DNA from: Chamaecrista fasciculata
Taxonomy: Eukaryota > Streptophyta > Magnoliopsida > Fabales > Fabaceae
DNA: 64,000 bases
Reading direction: 5' to 3'
Assembly (NCBI GenBank): GCA_003254925.1
Contig: QANZ01026932.1
Coordinates: 20,085 to 84,084 of the forward strand
Shown here: in pieces, positions 1-13,000 of the stretch
Numbering within the stretch: position 1 is the first letter of the stretch
Layout: every line of letters begins with the position of its first letter
Notes under the pieces: model-generated
Database searches by the model: none
The model's input: the letters and a program-made list of their open reading frames with translations, nothing else
Told to the model about the DNA's origin: nothing
Translations under genes and position numbers: made by a program

Positions 1-3000
1 TGAAAGGCCCATTCATTGAAGATCTATCATGGCATAAAAATGTAAAATCATTTCATACCTATACCCAAAATCTAGGGTTTTTTTTTTTTACATTTTAATT
101 TTGGTCATTCTAAATCAGTTTTTTTTTTGGCCATTGCAAATAAAGAAAACAAAAGACCAAAAAAAAAAACTAAAGATAAACTATCCTGTACTAGGAGGAT
201 ATTGAACTGCAATAACATACATAGAGGAGTCGACGGTGAAATTGCAATACCAAATGCTAAATAATAAGGATAGGGCTGATGAACCTATACCTTTAAGCAT
301 ATTCTCTTGGCTCCACCTTTTACAGTCAAAATGATTACAACGATTATAAATCTGCCCATAGCAGAAGCATAAATTGATGGAGAGCAATAAACAAATGCAA
401 AGTATCATCAATGAAAATATCACAATTCCAACTATCACTAAAATCACAAGCAAACTCCTATGTATGAGAATCAAACTCCTATGTATGAGAATCATTCTTA
501 TTAATCTTGAAGTCAAAATGTGGAGAATTCCAATAAGAATAACCGCTCAAATCCTCCAAAGAAAAAAGTGAGACAAAAGTTCCTCACTTTCCAAATAAGT
601 TTGTTCAAGAAGAAAATACTCACTCCACAATTCATTCTAAGTAGAAATCGAAGAAGAAAAACTTATCTAAATAAAAATCATCAATGATTTCGTTAATTAA
701 AGTTCTCTCATATCGTAGTCAAGTCTTCCATATCACAAGAACAACAAAGAAGAAAATCTCACACTACAAGAAGAGAGGAGAGACAATAGCAAAAACCAAC
801 ATGGTGCATAGATGATGACAGTAACCACCACCATGGAAGCAATCATCGCCATCACAAGAAGAAAATAATAACTGACGCAGAACACTTGATAACTGCTGCA
901 GAGCAACTCCAAGAGAACTTCTCAAGAAGTTACACATTAATGGAGCACGTGATATACCAACTTAATACATTTTTTAAGTGTCTCTTAATAGTTATTACTC
1001 GTCTTTAATGCGTAAATTTCAGACACATGTTAACATTCTTTATAAATCACAGAGCATTCAGGCAAAAAAAAAAAAATAATAATCACAGAAGGTATTGACT
1101 CTTTCAATAAGCACATTTTTTATATTCGAATTTTTATTTTCCTTCATAGAAAGATAAAATGAAGTGGCTACTTTTTCAACTAACAAGTTATTAATTAAAA
1201 ATAACAAATGACATGAGTGGTGATACCCAAATGTGACCCACACACTAATGTATCAAGTGTTTTTGAAAACTGAAAATTAATGTGATGCTTCCATCTTCCC
1301 TTTATAATTTGATTCTTCATGAAGAATGTTGACCCCACAAATGATGTGCAGCCCCTTGATTTGGACACCATTTTTCTTCTCTATGATTCTGGATTGCTAA
1401 TAATGCAATTTTTTAAGAAAAAAAATCCACACTTACATAAAATAAATTGAGAATATATTTTTAACTAGAACTCCTCAACCGTCAACAACCTTGTTGATAT
1501 TTTTAACTTTGAAAATATGTTTGATCATGACATAAAAGGAAAGGTCCTTTTCAGTCCTGAGTCAAAATAATTGATGGGCCCTTTTAGGCCTTAATGTTGA
1601 CATAAAAAGGAAGCAAGAGGTTAGGTAGCATTTGCTTCTCCATTCTTTTCTAAACATTTTCTTGTCAAGATTTTGTAATTAGCATCTCACATACATGCAT
1701 GTTGAATTTTTATTTGCATGTGTAATTTTCATCTTACTATTCAAAATTTCAAAAGGGCAAGCACTTGAACATAGCTTTATATCCTAATACAATGTGCCAT
1801 CTCTCTCAGCTTCTATTTCTGATAGGGACATATATTGATCCATTTCCTATTGCAATATATATTATATTGCCATCCTTTTCCATTTGTCTTATGAAATGAA
1901 AATCTTTTGACAGATCAAGCTTTAACAAATTAAATATAAACTCTTCGAGACCTTCACATTTTGACTCGATCATTTATTCTAATAATAAAACCATATGATA
2001 CAAATCAAGAGACGAATGAGTATTATATAAATTGGCCCTAGAGGAAAGGATCAAATTAAGAGTAGAAATGGAGTTATATATAAATAAAAAATTAAATCAA
2101 TTTGAGGTTTTTAGTGTGAATTATAATTTAGATATATAATTATCATGATGGGTTTTTTATTATGTTTTAAAGATTTCATAGTAGCATGTTGAGAATTAAA
2201 GAAGAATGAAAATTGGGGAAATTAATAATGGAACTCTAGCTATTCAACTTGCAATACAGATCAGTGAGGCCATGCCCAACTCATAAAACATGAAGTGATG
2301 AAATTATGAACATAGCAGAAAAGGAAAAGGCTCAAATGGGCCCAAAAATAATATAAATGATAATGAAACCGTGCTTGAAACTCTCTTGCTGCAGAAGATG
2401 ATGGCAATCTGCCAACTACTTTATACTTCATATAGTTCATAAGATTTAAGGCAAAGTTTAAAAATGAATAAATAATTAAATAATATACTTGTACTCTACT
2501 ATTTGTGCTATATATTAATTAAGATCATGTACACTACATCTCAAATGATTGATCAATATAATAATAAGTGAATTATATGACCTACATTATAGAAGGAAGA
2601 TGACTTTAAGACTCTCCGAAAATTCATCTCTATAATATTAAAATATAACATATATAAAATAATATTAAAAATAATAAATTAAATTAAAAAGTAAAGTTAT
2701 GGAAAGTTGGTCACACTACTTTTTAATTTATTTCTTATTATAAAAATAATAAAATAAAAAAATATTTTAATTAACTTTATTGTTTTAATTGAATTAGAAA
2801 ATAATATTTACATACCTTTTAAACATATAAAGTCATATATATGTATATATAATTAGAGATGTTATTTCAGAGAAGAGCAATAAACATTATATGGCTCTAC
2901 AATTCAAAGGGATTAAACCCAAACATAAAGGGTAGTGTATTTACAGAAACCCTTGTCATTTGTCCCTTTATATATGTATGTATATATATTTATATAACAA

Positions 3001-3120
3001 ATAATCTGTTGTTTTCAAATTAAAATGAGACAATATAATCAAAATGATTGACTCATTTTATTAATTTGTTGGTTGTCAAATCATATCAATTTTTTTTTAT
3101 AAATATGAAACTCTCCTGAA
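1..3120. other. AT-rich intergenic DNA, no gene seen
   Basis: No ORF here resembles a protein family I recognise; the longest open frames (181-516 minus, 374-571 plus) are low-complexity chance frames. There are A/T homopolymers at 71-80, 121-129 and 159-169, and a short direct repeat of about 20 bases near 460-490. A CT/AG-rich stretch at 550-860 looks vaguely transcribed but gives no coding frame. Confidence 0.6.
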
Positions 3121-3123
3121 ATT

Positions 3124-3700
3124 ATAGACGTAAAATCGAACCAAATTTAGTGGGTTGGTTCATTTAACTCGTTAAATTGGGGAGTCAAGTTGAGAAAATT
3201 CGGCTTGTCAAAAATTTTAGCTCAAGTGCTCATGGTGGGCTAACTCGAGTGGGTTGGCGAGTTAGTGAGTCAACCCACCTTATTTTAAAAAAATGTAAAT
3301 TTAAAAATTAAAACCCTAAAATTAAAAATATCTAGATTCACTCACACTCTCTCCCTTTCGTCGATTTCCGTTCTTCATTGGCTTCTTAAGAGTTTTTTCC
3401 TTACAATACATCAAACCCTAATCTAACTTCTTCTCATTTCTTTTCATATTTTATGTGGTTTGTTGATTTTGATGGGTGTTGAAAAATATTGTTGTTTGCT
3501 ACCGCTGATTGATATTTTTAATTTAAAAAAGTGAAGAAAAAAAAATAATAGTTAGTGAGTTAAGTGGGCTAACTCAACTCACTAAATTGGTGAGTCGGAT
3601 TGGCAAAACCTAACTTACCTGGGGTCTTTAACTCAACAAATCACAGCTCATGACGAGTCAACTCGAATAAGTTAGACTAACTCATGACAGCTCTACCTAA
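3124..3700. repeat. Degenerate inverted-repeat element rich in GAGTTAGTGAGT motifs
   Basis: Two blocks, about 3150-3290 and 3545-3695, carry repeated GTTAGTGAGT and TAACTCAACTC motifs in both orientations around an AT-rich middle. The right end, read on the minus strand, begins TAGAGCTGTCA, which resembles the terminal sequence of some non-autonomous hAT elements. I could not find a matching left terminus or a target duplication, so the class is inferred only. Confidence 0.4.
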
Positions 3701-4128
3701 AACCATGAAATATTCAAACGACCAACACTTTCGTTTACCGGTAAATAAATGAATTTGTTATCCTCTCAATTATCTTGTCCATAATTGATATGATATGTAC
3801 TACCGACCATTCAACCCCGTGTCATTATTAAACTTGTTATGATTATTTGTGAATCTCGTTATCAATTCAAAATTCCATTATTGAGTTACCTATTTGCAAG
3901 TACCAAAAGTTCATAGATATATCAGTTCAAGATCGAGGACTACATCAATAAGTCATAATAATTTTTTCTTAGAAAAGATTACTTAGCTTCTTTCTTCTTT
4001 TTTTTTTTCCTTTTTTTTTGGGTAAATCAAATTGAAAGTTGATTCTTAAAAGCTTTAACATTGCAAAACAATTTGAAAAGTCAATCCAATTTCAATCAAA
4101 TTATATATAATACAGTAGTGTAATAGAA

Positions 4129-4962
4129 TTAAGAATTTGTAATGGACTCAGACACATTTGGAGCAAAAGCCATCTTCGCATCTTTTTCTTGTTCATTACG
4201 AACCACCATAGAATATGCCTTTGTAACATCAGGCAACGGGTCAAGATTCAGAATCTGACTCCGCAAACTCTCAAAAGAATCATTCAATCCCATCAAGAAT
4301 TGATTCACTTTTCTCCTAGACTCCCTTGCCAGAGTCTTCTTGTGATTATCACAATCACACAGCAAAATAGGTTCAAGCTGTGCTATCTCATCCCAGCACC
4401 TATACAGCTTACCATAATATTCCGTCACGGAATCATCTCCCTGCTCAAGATTGGTCATCTGTCGCTGCAACTTGTACAATTGAGGGCCACTACTAACACC
4501 AAACCTCCCTTCCAGTTCTTGCCATAACGAGAAAGAGGAAGGAAAATAGACAAATTGATCTGACAAAGGCTTATCGATAGCATTCAAGATCCAAGAAAGG
4601 ATCATTTGGTCTGCCTTCTGCCACTTCGACAAAGCTTCATCATCATCAGTAGGAGGCTTTAAACATCCAGTGATGAATCCGATTTTGTCCTTCGCTCCTA
4701 ACGCAATCTTCAGTGCCTTACTCCAGGTGAGGAAATTCGTGCTTGTCAACGGAGTTGAGACCATCACGAGCCCTGGATTATCGGAACTATGAATCGCCCA
4801 TGACGGCTCGCTACTCTTCATCAGACTTCGCACGAAATCCTCCATGCCGGCGACTCCCTGAGCTGCCGTCGACATCGACGCACCCTGTTCTTGATTCACC
4901 GTCATTCTCGATCTTCGCCGATAGACTTGGATCTCACCGATTTGGTCTGATACCATGTGCAA
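4129..4962 (-). pseudogene. Copia gag polyprotein fragment (UBN2/Retrotran_gag type)
   Basis: The 277-residue open frame has the features of plant Copia gag proteins: an N-terminal segment with LTSTNFLTWSKAL, then GFITGCLKPP, SKWQKADQMILSWILNAI and LWQELEGRFG, and a C-terminal half with VTEYYGKLYRCWDEI, VNQFLMGLNDSFESLRSQIL and AYSMVVRNEQEK. The first ATG codons lie within or beside the primer-binding site; the true start is probably the methionine near residue 20 or 30. The frame stops before any CCHC zinc knuckle or protease, so the polyprotein is truncated. It would encode the capsid-like part only and is probably not functional. Confidence 0.85.
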
Positions 4963-5174
4963 TCTTTAGATTGTATAATGGAAATCTTATTCATTGATCT
5001 GGAAATGAGCTCTTACAGAGTATTATATAGTAGCTATTATTACAAGGGAAAGTAATATGGACTGAAATGTAAAATACACAAAGTAAGCTAATAGGGAAAA
5101 ATATCAGTAACAATAAAATAATAGCTAACAGTAAAATAATAGCTAACTAACTCAGTAGTTTTATATCCCTTACA
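4956..5174 (-). repeat. Copia-type LTR
   Basis: The boundaries are set by the TG...CA ends and by direct contact of the CA end with the tRNA-Met primer-binding site. The bases just outside the outer end are GTTTG. The partner LTR is missing, so a target duplication cannot be tested. Confidence 0.8.
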
Positions 5175-5484
5175 GTTTGGATTAGAAGTAGGTAATGAAA
5201 TGATGATTTTATGTAATAAAATGGTAATGAGAAAATTATGTAATGAAAATGTAATGAAAATGGTGTTTGGATTTTAGTTTGAGATGTAATGAAAAAAATA
5301 GGATGTGAAATCATGAAAAAGGGTATGTAATGATTGTGGTTGGTTGAAATAAATATATGGGTTTTTTTAAATTGTATAGTGGTAGAATTGATAATTGATA
5401 ATGGAAATAGATAGAAATAAAAAAAATAATATTTTGACTTTTTGGTTGTGGTGGTTATGAAATGAAATGGTAATGAAATTGTCT
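5175..5484. repeat. TAATGAAATG-rich repeat running into the assembly gap
   Basis: Variants of GTAATGAAAATG and AATGAAATGGTAATG recur about ten times up to the edge of the gap. This looks like the subterminal zone of a transposon that was not assembled through. No protein signal. Confidence 0.4.
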
Positions 5485-5796
5485 NNNNNNNNNNNNNNNN
5501 NNNNNNNNNNNNNNNNNNNNNNNNNNNNNNNNNNNNNNNNNNNNNNNNNNNNNNNNNNNNNNNNNNNNNNNNNNNNNNNNNNNNNNNNNNNNNNNNNNNN
5601 NNNNNNNNNNNNNNNNNNNNNNNNNNNNNNNNNNNNNNNNNNNNNNNNNNNNNNNNNNNNNNNNNNNNNNNNNNNNNNNNNNNNNNNNNNNNNNNNNNNN
5701 NNNNNNNNNNNNNNNNNNNNNNNNNNNNNNNNNNNNNNNNNNNNNNNNNNNNNNNNNNNNNNNNNNNNNNNNNNNNNNNNNNNNNNNNNNNNNNNN
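5485..5796. other. Assembly gap (312 N)
   Basis: Run of N. The open frames drawn across it are artefacts. Confidence 1.
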
Positions 5797-7130
5797 ATAT
5801 AAGTCCTCAAGGTGTAATTTGTGTGTGCAAAAATCTCATATTGTTACCCAACAGTCAAACAAAATTAGTAAATTATGCTAATCAGCAATCATTTTGTCAT
5901 AATCTGACCAAAAAAAAGTTTATTTGTAATCAGACATAACTCATTAATTAGGCTTTTTGACTATTAGATGCTAATAGAAAGGAGTTTTGCGTACACAAAT
6001 TGAAGTTCTCAGTTTTATATGTTAAAATATGACATTAGGAGGACTTTTTACATATGACATTTTTGTGGAGATTTCTTACAATTTAACCTTAATAAATTTT
6101 ACAATTTAAACTTGCAATATATATATATATATATATATAATAAAGATTTTGTGAAGGGATATAAGCCTTAACTTTGTTAGAATTTTGGAACATATATTTA
6201 TTAAAAGAAAAAGTGGAGTGTAATTGGTAGAGCTAGAACATATGATTGACTATATATAGTGATAAGCAAGTACATTAAAACTTGTAGAATTTTGTGAATC
6301 ACTATAATAGAATTGGGTTAATAAACGAGACTCTCTTAATTAGAGCTATACGGTACCTTATTGTAAATGAGTGATCAACTCAAAGTATATCAATATATAT
6401 GAATTATATAAAATTATATTGATAACATACAAAAGGTCGGGTTAAATTATATATATATAGCTTATAAACTAATAAATAATCAATACTTTATACTTCTGTA
6501 TGGAATGAGATTTTGGTACTGGTTGTACTTGTAATGTAAAAAACGAATGGGAGGTAAGCCACATATAAAATAAAGTTTATTGTTTGACAGAGATCATGTT
6601 ATTTGAATCATGTGATGACTTCAAGTGGAATTTAAGTAATCATGTTATTCTATTTAGTTATATATATACAAGTAAAGATAGTTACATTATTAATATTAGG
6701 TATGTGATATTTAACAACAACATTATGGATACCCATGCAAATTAGCTAGATATGTGATGAGTACACATTTAAAAAAAGAAGAAGAACCTCACCAAAAAAA
6801 AAAAGAAGAAGATATACGCTTTTTTTTTTTTAATAAAAGGAGGCGCATAGTTTGTAACAATAATTTGATCCTCAAAACCCCTTAAAATAAACAATAAATA
6901 GAAACAATGACTTTGGTTTGGTGTTATATTATATTATTAGACCCACTAATTAGAAAGTCTATGTAGAGGAAGCTAAGGAGGAACTTTCTCTTGAAATCTC
7001 CAATGTAGGTGAAACAGTAGCTTTTGCCTTTTTGTCTTTGGCTTCAATAGCTTTCGGCATTGAAATATGGACTAATTAAACAGCATGGGAAAATGCAAAT
7101 CCTACTTCTATAGTAGATTAGTAAAAAAAG
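5797..7130. other. AT-rich intergenic DNA
   Basis: No gene seen. Contains an (AT)n tract at about 6118-6139, an A-rich micro-insertion at 6771-6813 (listed separately) and other short AT repeats. Confidence 0.6.
6771..6813 (+). mobile_element. Micro poly(A) insertion between AAGAAGAAGA repeats
   Basis: AAAGAAGAAGA occurs on both sides of a short insert, ACCTCACC followed by an A run. The layout matches the 3' tip of a retroposon inserted with a target duplication. The simple sequence makes this one less certain than the similar cases at 11491, 23531 and 28003. Confidence 0.4.
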
Positions 7131-7694
7131 AGGAAATCTACTATTTGGTCCTTCCTTTTTTACTGAGTCAATGACTTAGTCCCTCATTTATTGAAATAGA
7201 CTACTCAGTCCCTCATTTATCATAATTGTCAACTATTCAGTCCCTCATTTATCATAATTGTGAACTATTTAGTCCTCCATTTATCATAATTGTCAACTAT
7301 TAGATGTTAAATGCTTACATGACACCGTTAAATGCCACCTTGACATCATAATTATCTAAACCAACCGAACTGGACCAATAAACACAATTAAACTGGCCCA
7401 AAATTGAGTTAGACCCAAATATTTGTATTACACTTGAAGCTTCCATAAGACATAAATGATTGAATTATTCCTAAATCTCATAGCCTAGGTGATCCCAAAT
7501 AGTTAAATATGTGACATTTAACGTGTTACATGTGCACTTAATGGTCAGGTTATCGATGTTGGTAACAAAAATAGGCTAAAGGGACTAACGAGTTGACATT
7601 TCTAATTTTTGAGGAACCAAATAATCTATTTCAAAAATGCAGGGACCAAATAGTTAAAACTGTGAAAAAAGAGAGACCAAATTGTAGGTTTCCT
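7131..7694. mobile_element. Foldback element, MULE-like, same family as 45353-45958
   Basis: The termini AGGAAATCTACTATTTGGTCC and (minus strand) AGGAAACCTACAATTTGGTC are inverted copies, and the arms carry repeated 'ACTCAGTCCCTCATTTAT' units. The flanks TAAAAAAAG and TTAAAAAAA are similar but not an exact 9-bp duplication. The internal sequence matches the element at 45353-45958 (CTTACATGACACCGTTAA; GACCCAAAT motifs). Confidence 0.65.
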
Positions 7695-8643
7695 TTAAAA
7701 AAAATAAAAGAAGAAAAAAACTTTTTTGTTTTTAGAAATAAAAAGAGGGCATATGTCTAATACTGGGGTAGGAGGTTAGGTGTTCCTAATTTGTATATAG
7801 TGTAATTAGATACTCCAGTATATTTAAAAAAAAAAATTCGAAAAGTTGGTCAATAATTGTTGCATTCGAGAAACCTAACTGTGCACCAAACTGCATAAAT
7901 ATATACATACATATAGCTAGTGAATATTAATGCTGCATAGCATGAAGCTTCAAGGGTTAAAGTGTTGTGATTGTTTGGGCTAATCTTAGAAAGTGTGTTG
8001 ATTATTCATAAAATAATAATATAAGAAATTAAAAACCAATGCTTCGACTAATTAATACCTTTGGAGTTTGGAAAGTCTTGCAGACACAAGCAAATTCCTA
8101 CATGAATCGGAAATGGGGCCTATCCAATAATAACCTCATTTCACTATCACTTTGTTCCAATTCATTACACTCATCACATGCCAATTTAATGAAGTGCCAA
8201 GCAAGATATAATCATAAATGCTTGGATTACATTACACAGACTTCAACTAATTATTAATTATCATATATATATATATATATACACTACTATATACTATAGT
8301 ATAATGAAACCCTCTTTTTATAATTACAATAAAATAACTGTGTAAACCAATAATTCACCAACTTTCATTAGTTCCCATGCAGGCCAAGTATTATTATTGG
8401 TGGTGTTCAACTCAAAGAATTATGCTACTATATATTCATCAGTTCACCTCTCATAGAGTTTTTTTACCCACCTTTAAGAGAAAAATCAGAGTTGAATTTA
8501 TATAATTTCTCTTACTGTTTCTAATTGAACAATCAACACAAAGTAAAACTAATATTATATATATATATATTGTAAAATTTTGTATCCGGTGATGTTAGGT
8601 AGATATTTATAAATAGAAAAAAATATCTAATATAAAAATTAGG

Positions 8644-9311
8644 GAAAAGACCTGGTAGTGTCCCTAACGTTTGGGGTTAGTTTTAGTTATGCTCCAATGT
8701 TTGTTCTGTGTCAATTATGCCACAACGTTTCGCATTGTTGTCAATTATAACCTAACCTCAATTTTTTTTGGACCAAAGTCCTATTTTAGTCCCTCAAGTT
8801 TGCTCAAAGTTCCGTTTTGGTCCCTCAAGTCTTCGACGAATTTTTCGACGAGATATACGACGACTATGAAAACTCCTAATCCAAGGTTTTTTGTCCTCCT
8901 TAGTTCAATGACAACCTCTATTTTGCGAAAAAATGAATGGCAAGCCGCCGAAAAATTACATAGTTGCCAAAAATTACACAATCGCCAAAAATCATATTTC
9001 TGGTCATTTGTTCGCAAAATGAAGACTTCCATTGAACTCAGAAGGTCAAAAAACCTTTGATTCGGAGTTTTTGTAGTCGTCAGAGCCGCCGTGTATCTCG
9101 CCGAAAAGTTCGTCGAAGACTTGAGGGACCAAAACGAAACTTTGAACAAATTAAACTTGAGGGGCCAAAATAAGACTTTAGATCCAAAAATATTGAGATT
9201 AGTGTATAATTGATAACAATGTAAAATATTAGGGGTATAACTGACACAAAACAAACATTAGAGGCATAACTAAAACTAACACCAAACCTTAGGATCACGC
9301 ACGGTTCTTTT
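8644..9311. mobile_element. Nested foldback elements
   Basis: The outer arms carry GGTTAGTTTTAGTTATGC on both strands (about 8674 and 9280). Inside lies a second foldback (about 8770-9185) with GGACCAAAGTCCTATTTTAG at one end and the inverted copy at the other. The central part, with the TTCGACGAA and GCCGCCG motifs, is itself palindromic. Open frames on both strands (8671-9060 plus, 8781-9254 minus) are mirror products of the palindrome, not genes. Confidence 0.65.
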
Positions 9312-9800
9312 AAGAAAAAAAAAATGAATGGGAAGAATACGCGAATGACATGCACTCATGTCTATTAATCATGTGAGAAGTGAGAGAAAGCAAATATGAA
9401 TAGGAAGAGATGATTAATTAATAGGTTAAGTGTAGTATGATGAGTAATTATATAATTATTTGAAAGTACAAGATAGATATATATAGTGTAAGCTTCCCTC
9501 GCAGCATGTGAAGCAGGGAGGAGAAGTCAAAATGGTGTTAGTAAAGGTAACCAAAAAGGAAGATTTATGTCAAAACAAACAGAGACAGGTAATTAAAGTG
9601 GAAAGCAATGAGTCAAGGATAGAGTGTGAGAATTAGGTCAACGTTCTCATACGAGAATTTTGCTACTTGTACTTCATTTTAAAGTACAATATTCCTCAAT
9701 CCCCATAAAACAAGGCCAATTTTCTTTAAAAAAACACTAAACAAATAAACCCATTATTAATTTAATCATATTCCTTCTTCCTTCTCTCTCTTCTCTCTCT
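9312..9800. other. Upstream region of the GA 2-oxidase gene
   Basis: No coding signal. AT-rich, becoming a strong CT-rich tract at 9773-9805, typical of plant core promoters and 5' leaders. Confidence 0.5.
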
Positions 9801-10057
9801 CTCTTTTGCTGCATAAATATCCCATTATTAGTGCACACAACATCATTCCTATCTTCTCTTCTGTACTGTACTTTGCAGTTTGCACCACCCATACCACCTT
9901 CTCTCTTCTATTCTTTCTATCTTCTTATTCATCTTTTGCTCTTTTGCACACTTTTCAATCTTCCATATATATATATATATAATTTAGTATAGTAAACTAG
10001 TAATTGTAGATTTTCTCTATATATATACATAAAAAGACTATATATAAATTTATAAAA
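9773..10057 (+). promoter_or_regulatory. Probable core promoter and 5' UTR of GA2ox
   Basis: A pyrimidine (CT) patch at 9773-9806 is followed by a TATA-like ATAAATA at 9813-9819. That would put transcription start near 9845 and leave a leader of about 210 bases, itself CT-rich, before the ATG at 10058. Positions are inferred from spacing only. Confidence 0.5.
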
Positions 10058-13000
10058 ATGGTGGTGGCTTCCCCAAACCCTATTATTCTGAATGAGAAGA
10101 AGATTAATAATGTGAGCATTGATGTTCCAATGGTGGACCTTTCTGGTGAGAGGTGTTTGGTATCAAAGCAGATAGTGAAAGCATGTGAAGAGTTTGGTTT
10201 CTTCAAGATCATCAATCATGGTGTCCCTCAACACACCATAGCCAAAATGCAAGAATTAGGCCTCTCTTTCTTTGCAAAACCTTTGTCCCAAAAGAGGCAG
10301 CTATTAGCTACCCCACCACCTCCTTCTTCTTCATCTTCTTCTTCTTCTAATTGTCCTTCTTCTCCTTTTGGCTATGGCTGCAAGAACATTGGCCTCAATG
10401 GAGACATGGGAGAGGTTGAGTATCTTCTCATTGATCCTTCTCCTTCTTCCATTTCTCAATTCTCTCTCAACAATAACATTGATGATACCAATGATGACCC
10501 TTCAAATTTGTTCAGGTATGTATATATGTCCTCTCTTGCTTAATTTCCAATTCTCAAGGATGTGAAAAGTTTTTGTTTTTATTTTTTATTTTAATCATAT
10601 ACATTTGCTGTTGCAAAAGCTGATAGTGAAGGTTTATATAATATATATATATATATATATGCATGTTTCTGTGTGTGCTGTCATTGTCTTAACCTTTTAC
10701 ATCCATTTCATGGTTAACCTTTCCTTCCTTTTGTGCTTTCATTGATGAAGAATTTCTAAGCCAAAAAAGAGGACAGAGAGAGAGAGAGAAAGAGAGAGAT
10801 GAAATAGATGTGTGCTATTGGTTTTTTGACTATATGGCACTTCCCTTGTGAATGTGAATGGTAGAAGCCAAAGCAGGACAAGGAATTGTGTAGTATAAAA
10901 AGAAAAGAAAGTGACAGTTGGGGGGGTTGACAAGGTTATGAATATATATTAATTATTTACATAACTATATGTAAATATTGTTCTTTATAAATGTAATGTG
11001 TGTGTGTGTGTGTGTTTTTGATATTGACATGGACCATGCTAGCTAGGTATAGTAATTAAATTGTTGCCAGCTTACCCTGTGACTATCTATATATCTCAGT
11101 TCAATGAATAATCATAACTATGAGTTGTATCCGACAAACAAAGAATGGAGAGAGAATTAATGATGATATAAACCTTATTTACTTATTCTCTTTTACTTCT
11201 ATATTTTTATAAACCAATTAATCAACTATGAATGCCAACTATTCTTTGATCTAGAGTTTTGTTTTGCCTAGTGGTCCATTATTTCCACCATGCCATCAAA
11301 ATTCAAATTCATCACTTCTTCCTCTATCTATTTCAATATATAGTCTCTAATTGAAGGTTATATATATATATATATATAGTGATAATGTTATTGATGATCA
11401 AGAGCCTGATTAGGTTTAATGCTTGTGTGCCTCCTTGTTTTTTTAGGGGGGAGTGCAGAATATTAGGTTATTATATATTTAAGGAAAATTAAGGAAATAC
11501 AATTTTTTTTTGGTACAAAGGAAATACAATTTTAATTGAGATTTTCTTGGAGTTCATTCCGGAAATGCTTTATGGACATGTAGTTTTAAAATTAATCACA
11601 CTCTAACAACTTAATCATATATATCATCAATGGTTTTCTCAGTATGTTTACAGAGAGTGCATGTTGTGAGATTGGTCAAATTAAATAATATAAACATAAT
11701 ATATTTTTGTAAGTTGCTGAGTGACCCATTGAAATAAAGATGGCTACTTTTTGAAGACATGGTTCATAGTTCATACTTGAAAACATATATAAGAATTAAG
11801 AAGAGAGAGTGTTGGGTTTTTAACTTTTTAACAATGTGAAAGAAATAAGGATTAGGTTTGGAGAGTTTAAAAATTAAAAAAAAAATAAGAGGAGGAAAAG
11901 AAAAAGGAGTGCACGTGATATTGTGAAGGCAGTGGCACATATGGGGAAGGAAAGAAGGAGGAAAGTGTCCTAGGAGATGGATAGTATGTGTCAGAGACAC
12001 ATACACACTCTTCTAGATTGTTACTTTCTCCTTATTATTATTTTGAGTAAATTAATAATAATAATATAGTTCTATTAAGTTGTCATCTTAAAATAGTTTA
12101 ATTAATGATGATTATTTTATTTTATTTTTTAAAAAAACTTAAATTATTTATTTTAATTTTTAAAAGAGTGAATTGTTATATATATCAATATGTAAAATAT
12201 GTAATTTGTTAAGATTGAATTATTTGAATTTGTTTTGTTTTGGGTGTGTGAGTGAGTGTGTGGAGAGGAGTGTGACTGTGGACAGTGAGTGTTTGAATTG
12301 AATGACGTTAGTGTCATATCAAATGCTGAGAACACAGAAAGAAAACACACAAGTCAGAGATTGTACATGAATGTGGGAAGGCTTTTTAATTGATTTGGGA
12401 AAAAGAAGCAACCTGAGGGTAAGTGGCAGTACAAGTACCATCGAATAAAGTTTGGTGTATCACTAATGACACATACACTACGTCCAATCATATCACCACT
12501 CACTCATCACTTCACCACCATAATTTAATTAATTAATTAATTAATTAATAACAGGAAAAACTACCAGAAATGGAAAAGAAAACATGCAAAGTATGGTATA
12601 GTACAGCAAAAATTCCATTTTTTTAGCCATTGGAAGAAATGCAGTGTAGAGTGTGTATAGTGAAATGTGGTGATTGTGGCAAATGCACATGTATGTATGA
12701 ATGTATGAATTGATGTAGTGTTACTGTTAGAGTGTTTTAGGGGTTGATATGATATGATATGATATGATAGCTACTTAGCTATAGGGATATGGATAGTGTA
12801 GTAGGAATAGGTAGGATTAGGATTAGGGTGTTGTTTTTCTTTCTCATTTCATTGAAATGAAGAAACTTGGAAGTTGTAAGGTGATGATGAAAGAGTGAAC
12901 ATGGTGACAGGTGTACAGTGAGAGAATACGCAGAGAGAGTGAAGGAAGTAGCATGTGAGATATTGGAGATGATGGCAGAAGAAATGGGGGTCCCTGATTC

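Larger units (their letters stand above)
4129..5174 (-). mobile_element. Truncated Ty1/Copia-like retrotransposon: one LTR, PBS and gag
   Basis: Read on the minus strand: a 219-bp LTR (5174 to 4956, starting TG and ending CA), then immediately a primer-binding site TGGTATCAGA (4955-4946) complementary to initiator tRNA-Met, then a gag frame. Protease, integrase and reverse transcriptase are absent and no second LTR is seen. Sequence below 4129 soon becomes A-rich on the minus strand (about 3989-4019). This is a dead fragment; the downstream half was lost or never inserted. Confidence 0.85.

Noticed and set aside
5367..5810. Frames of 111-147 residues across the first N gap
   Set aside because: Made almost wholly of unknown bases.
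8671..9355. Overlapping 91-157-residue frames on both strands
   Set aside because: They are mirror translations of a foldback element; repeated FGPSS/FWSLKS-type strings come from its repeat units.
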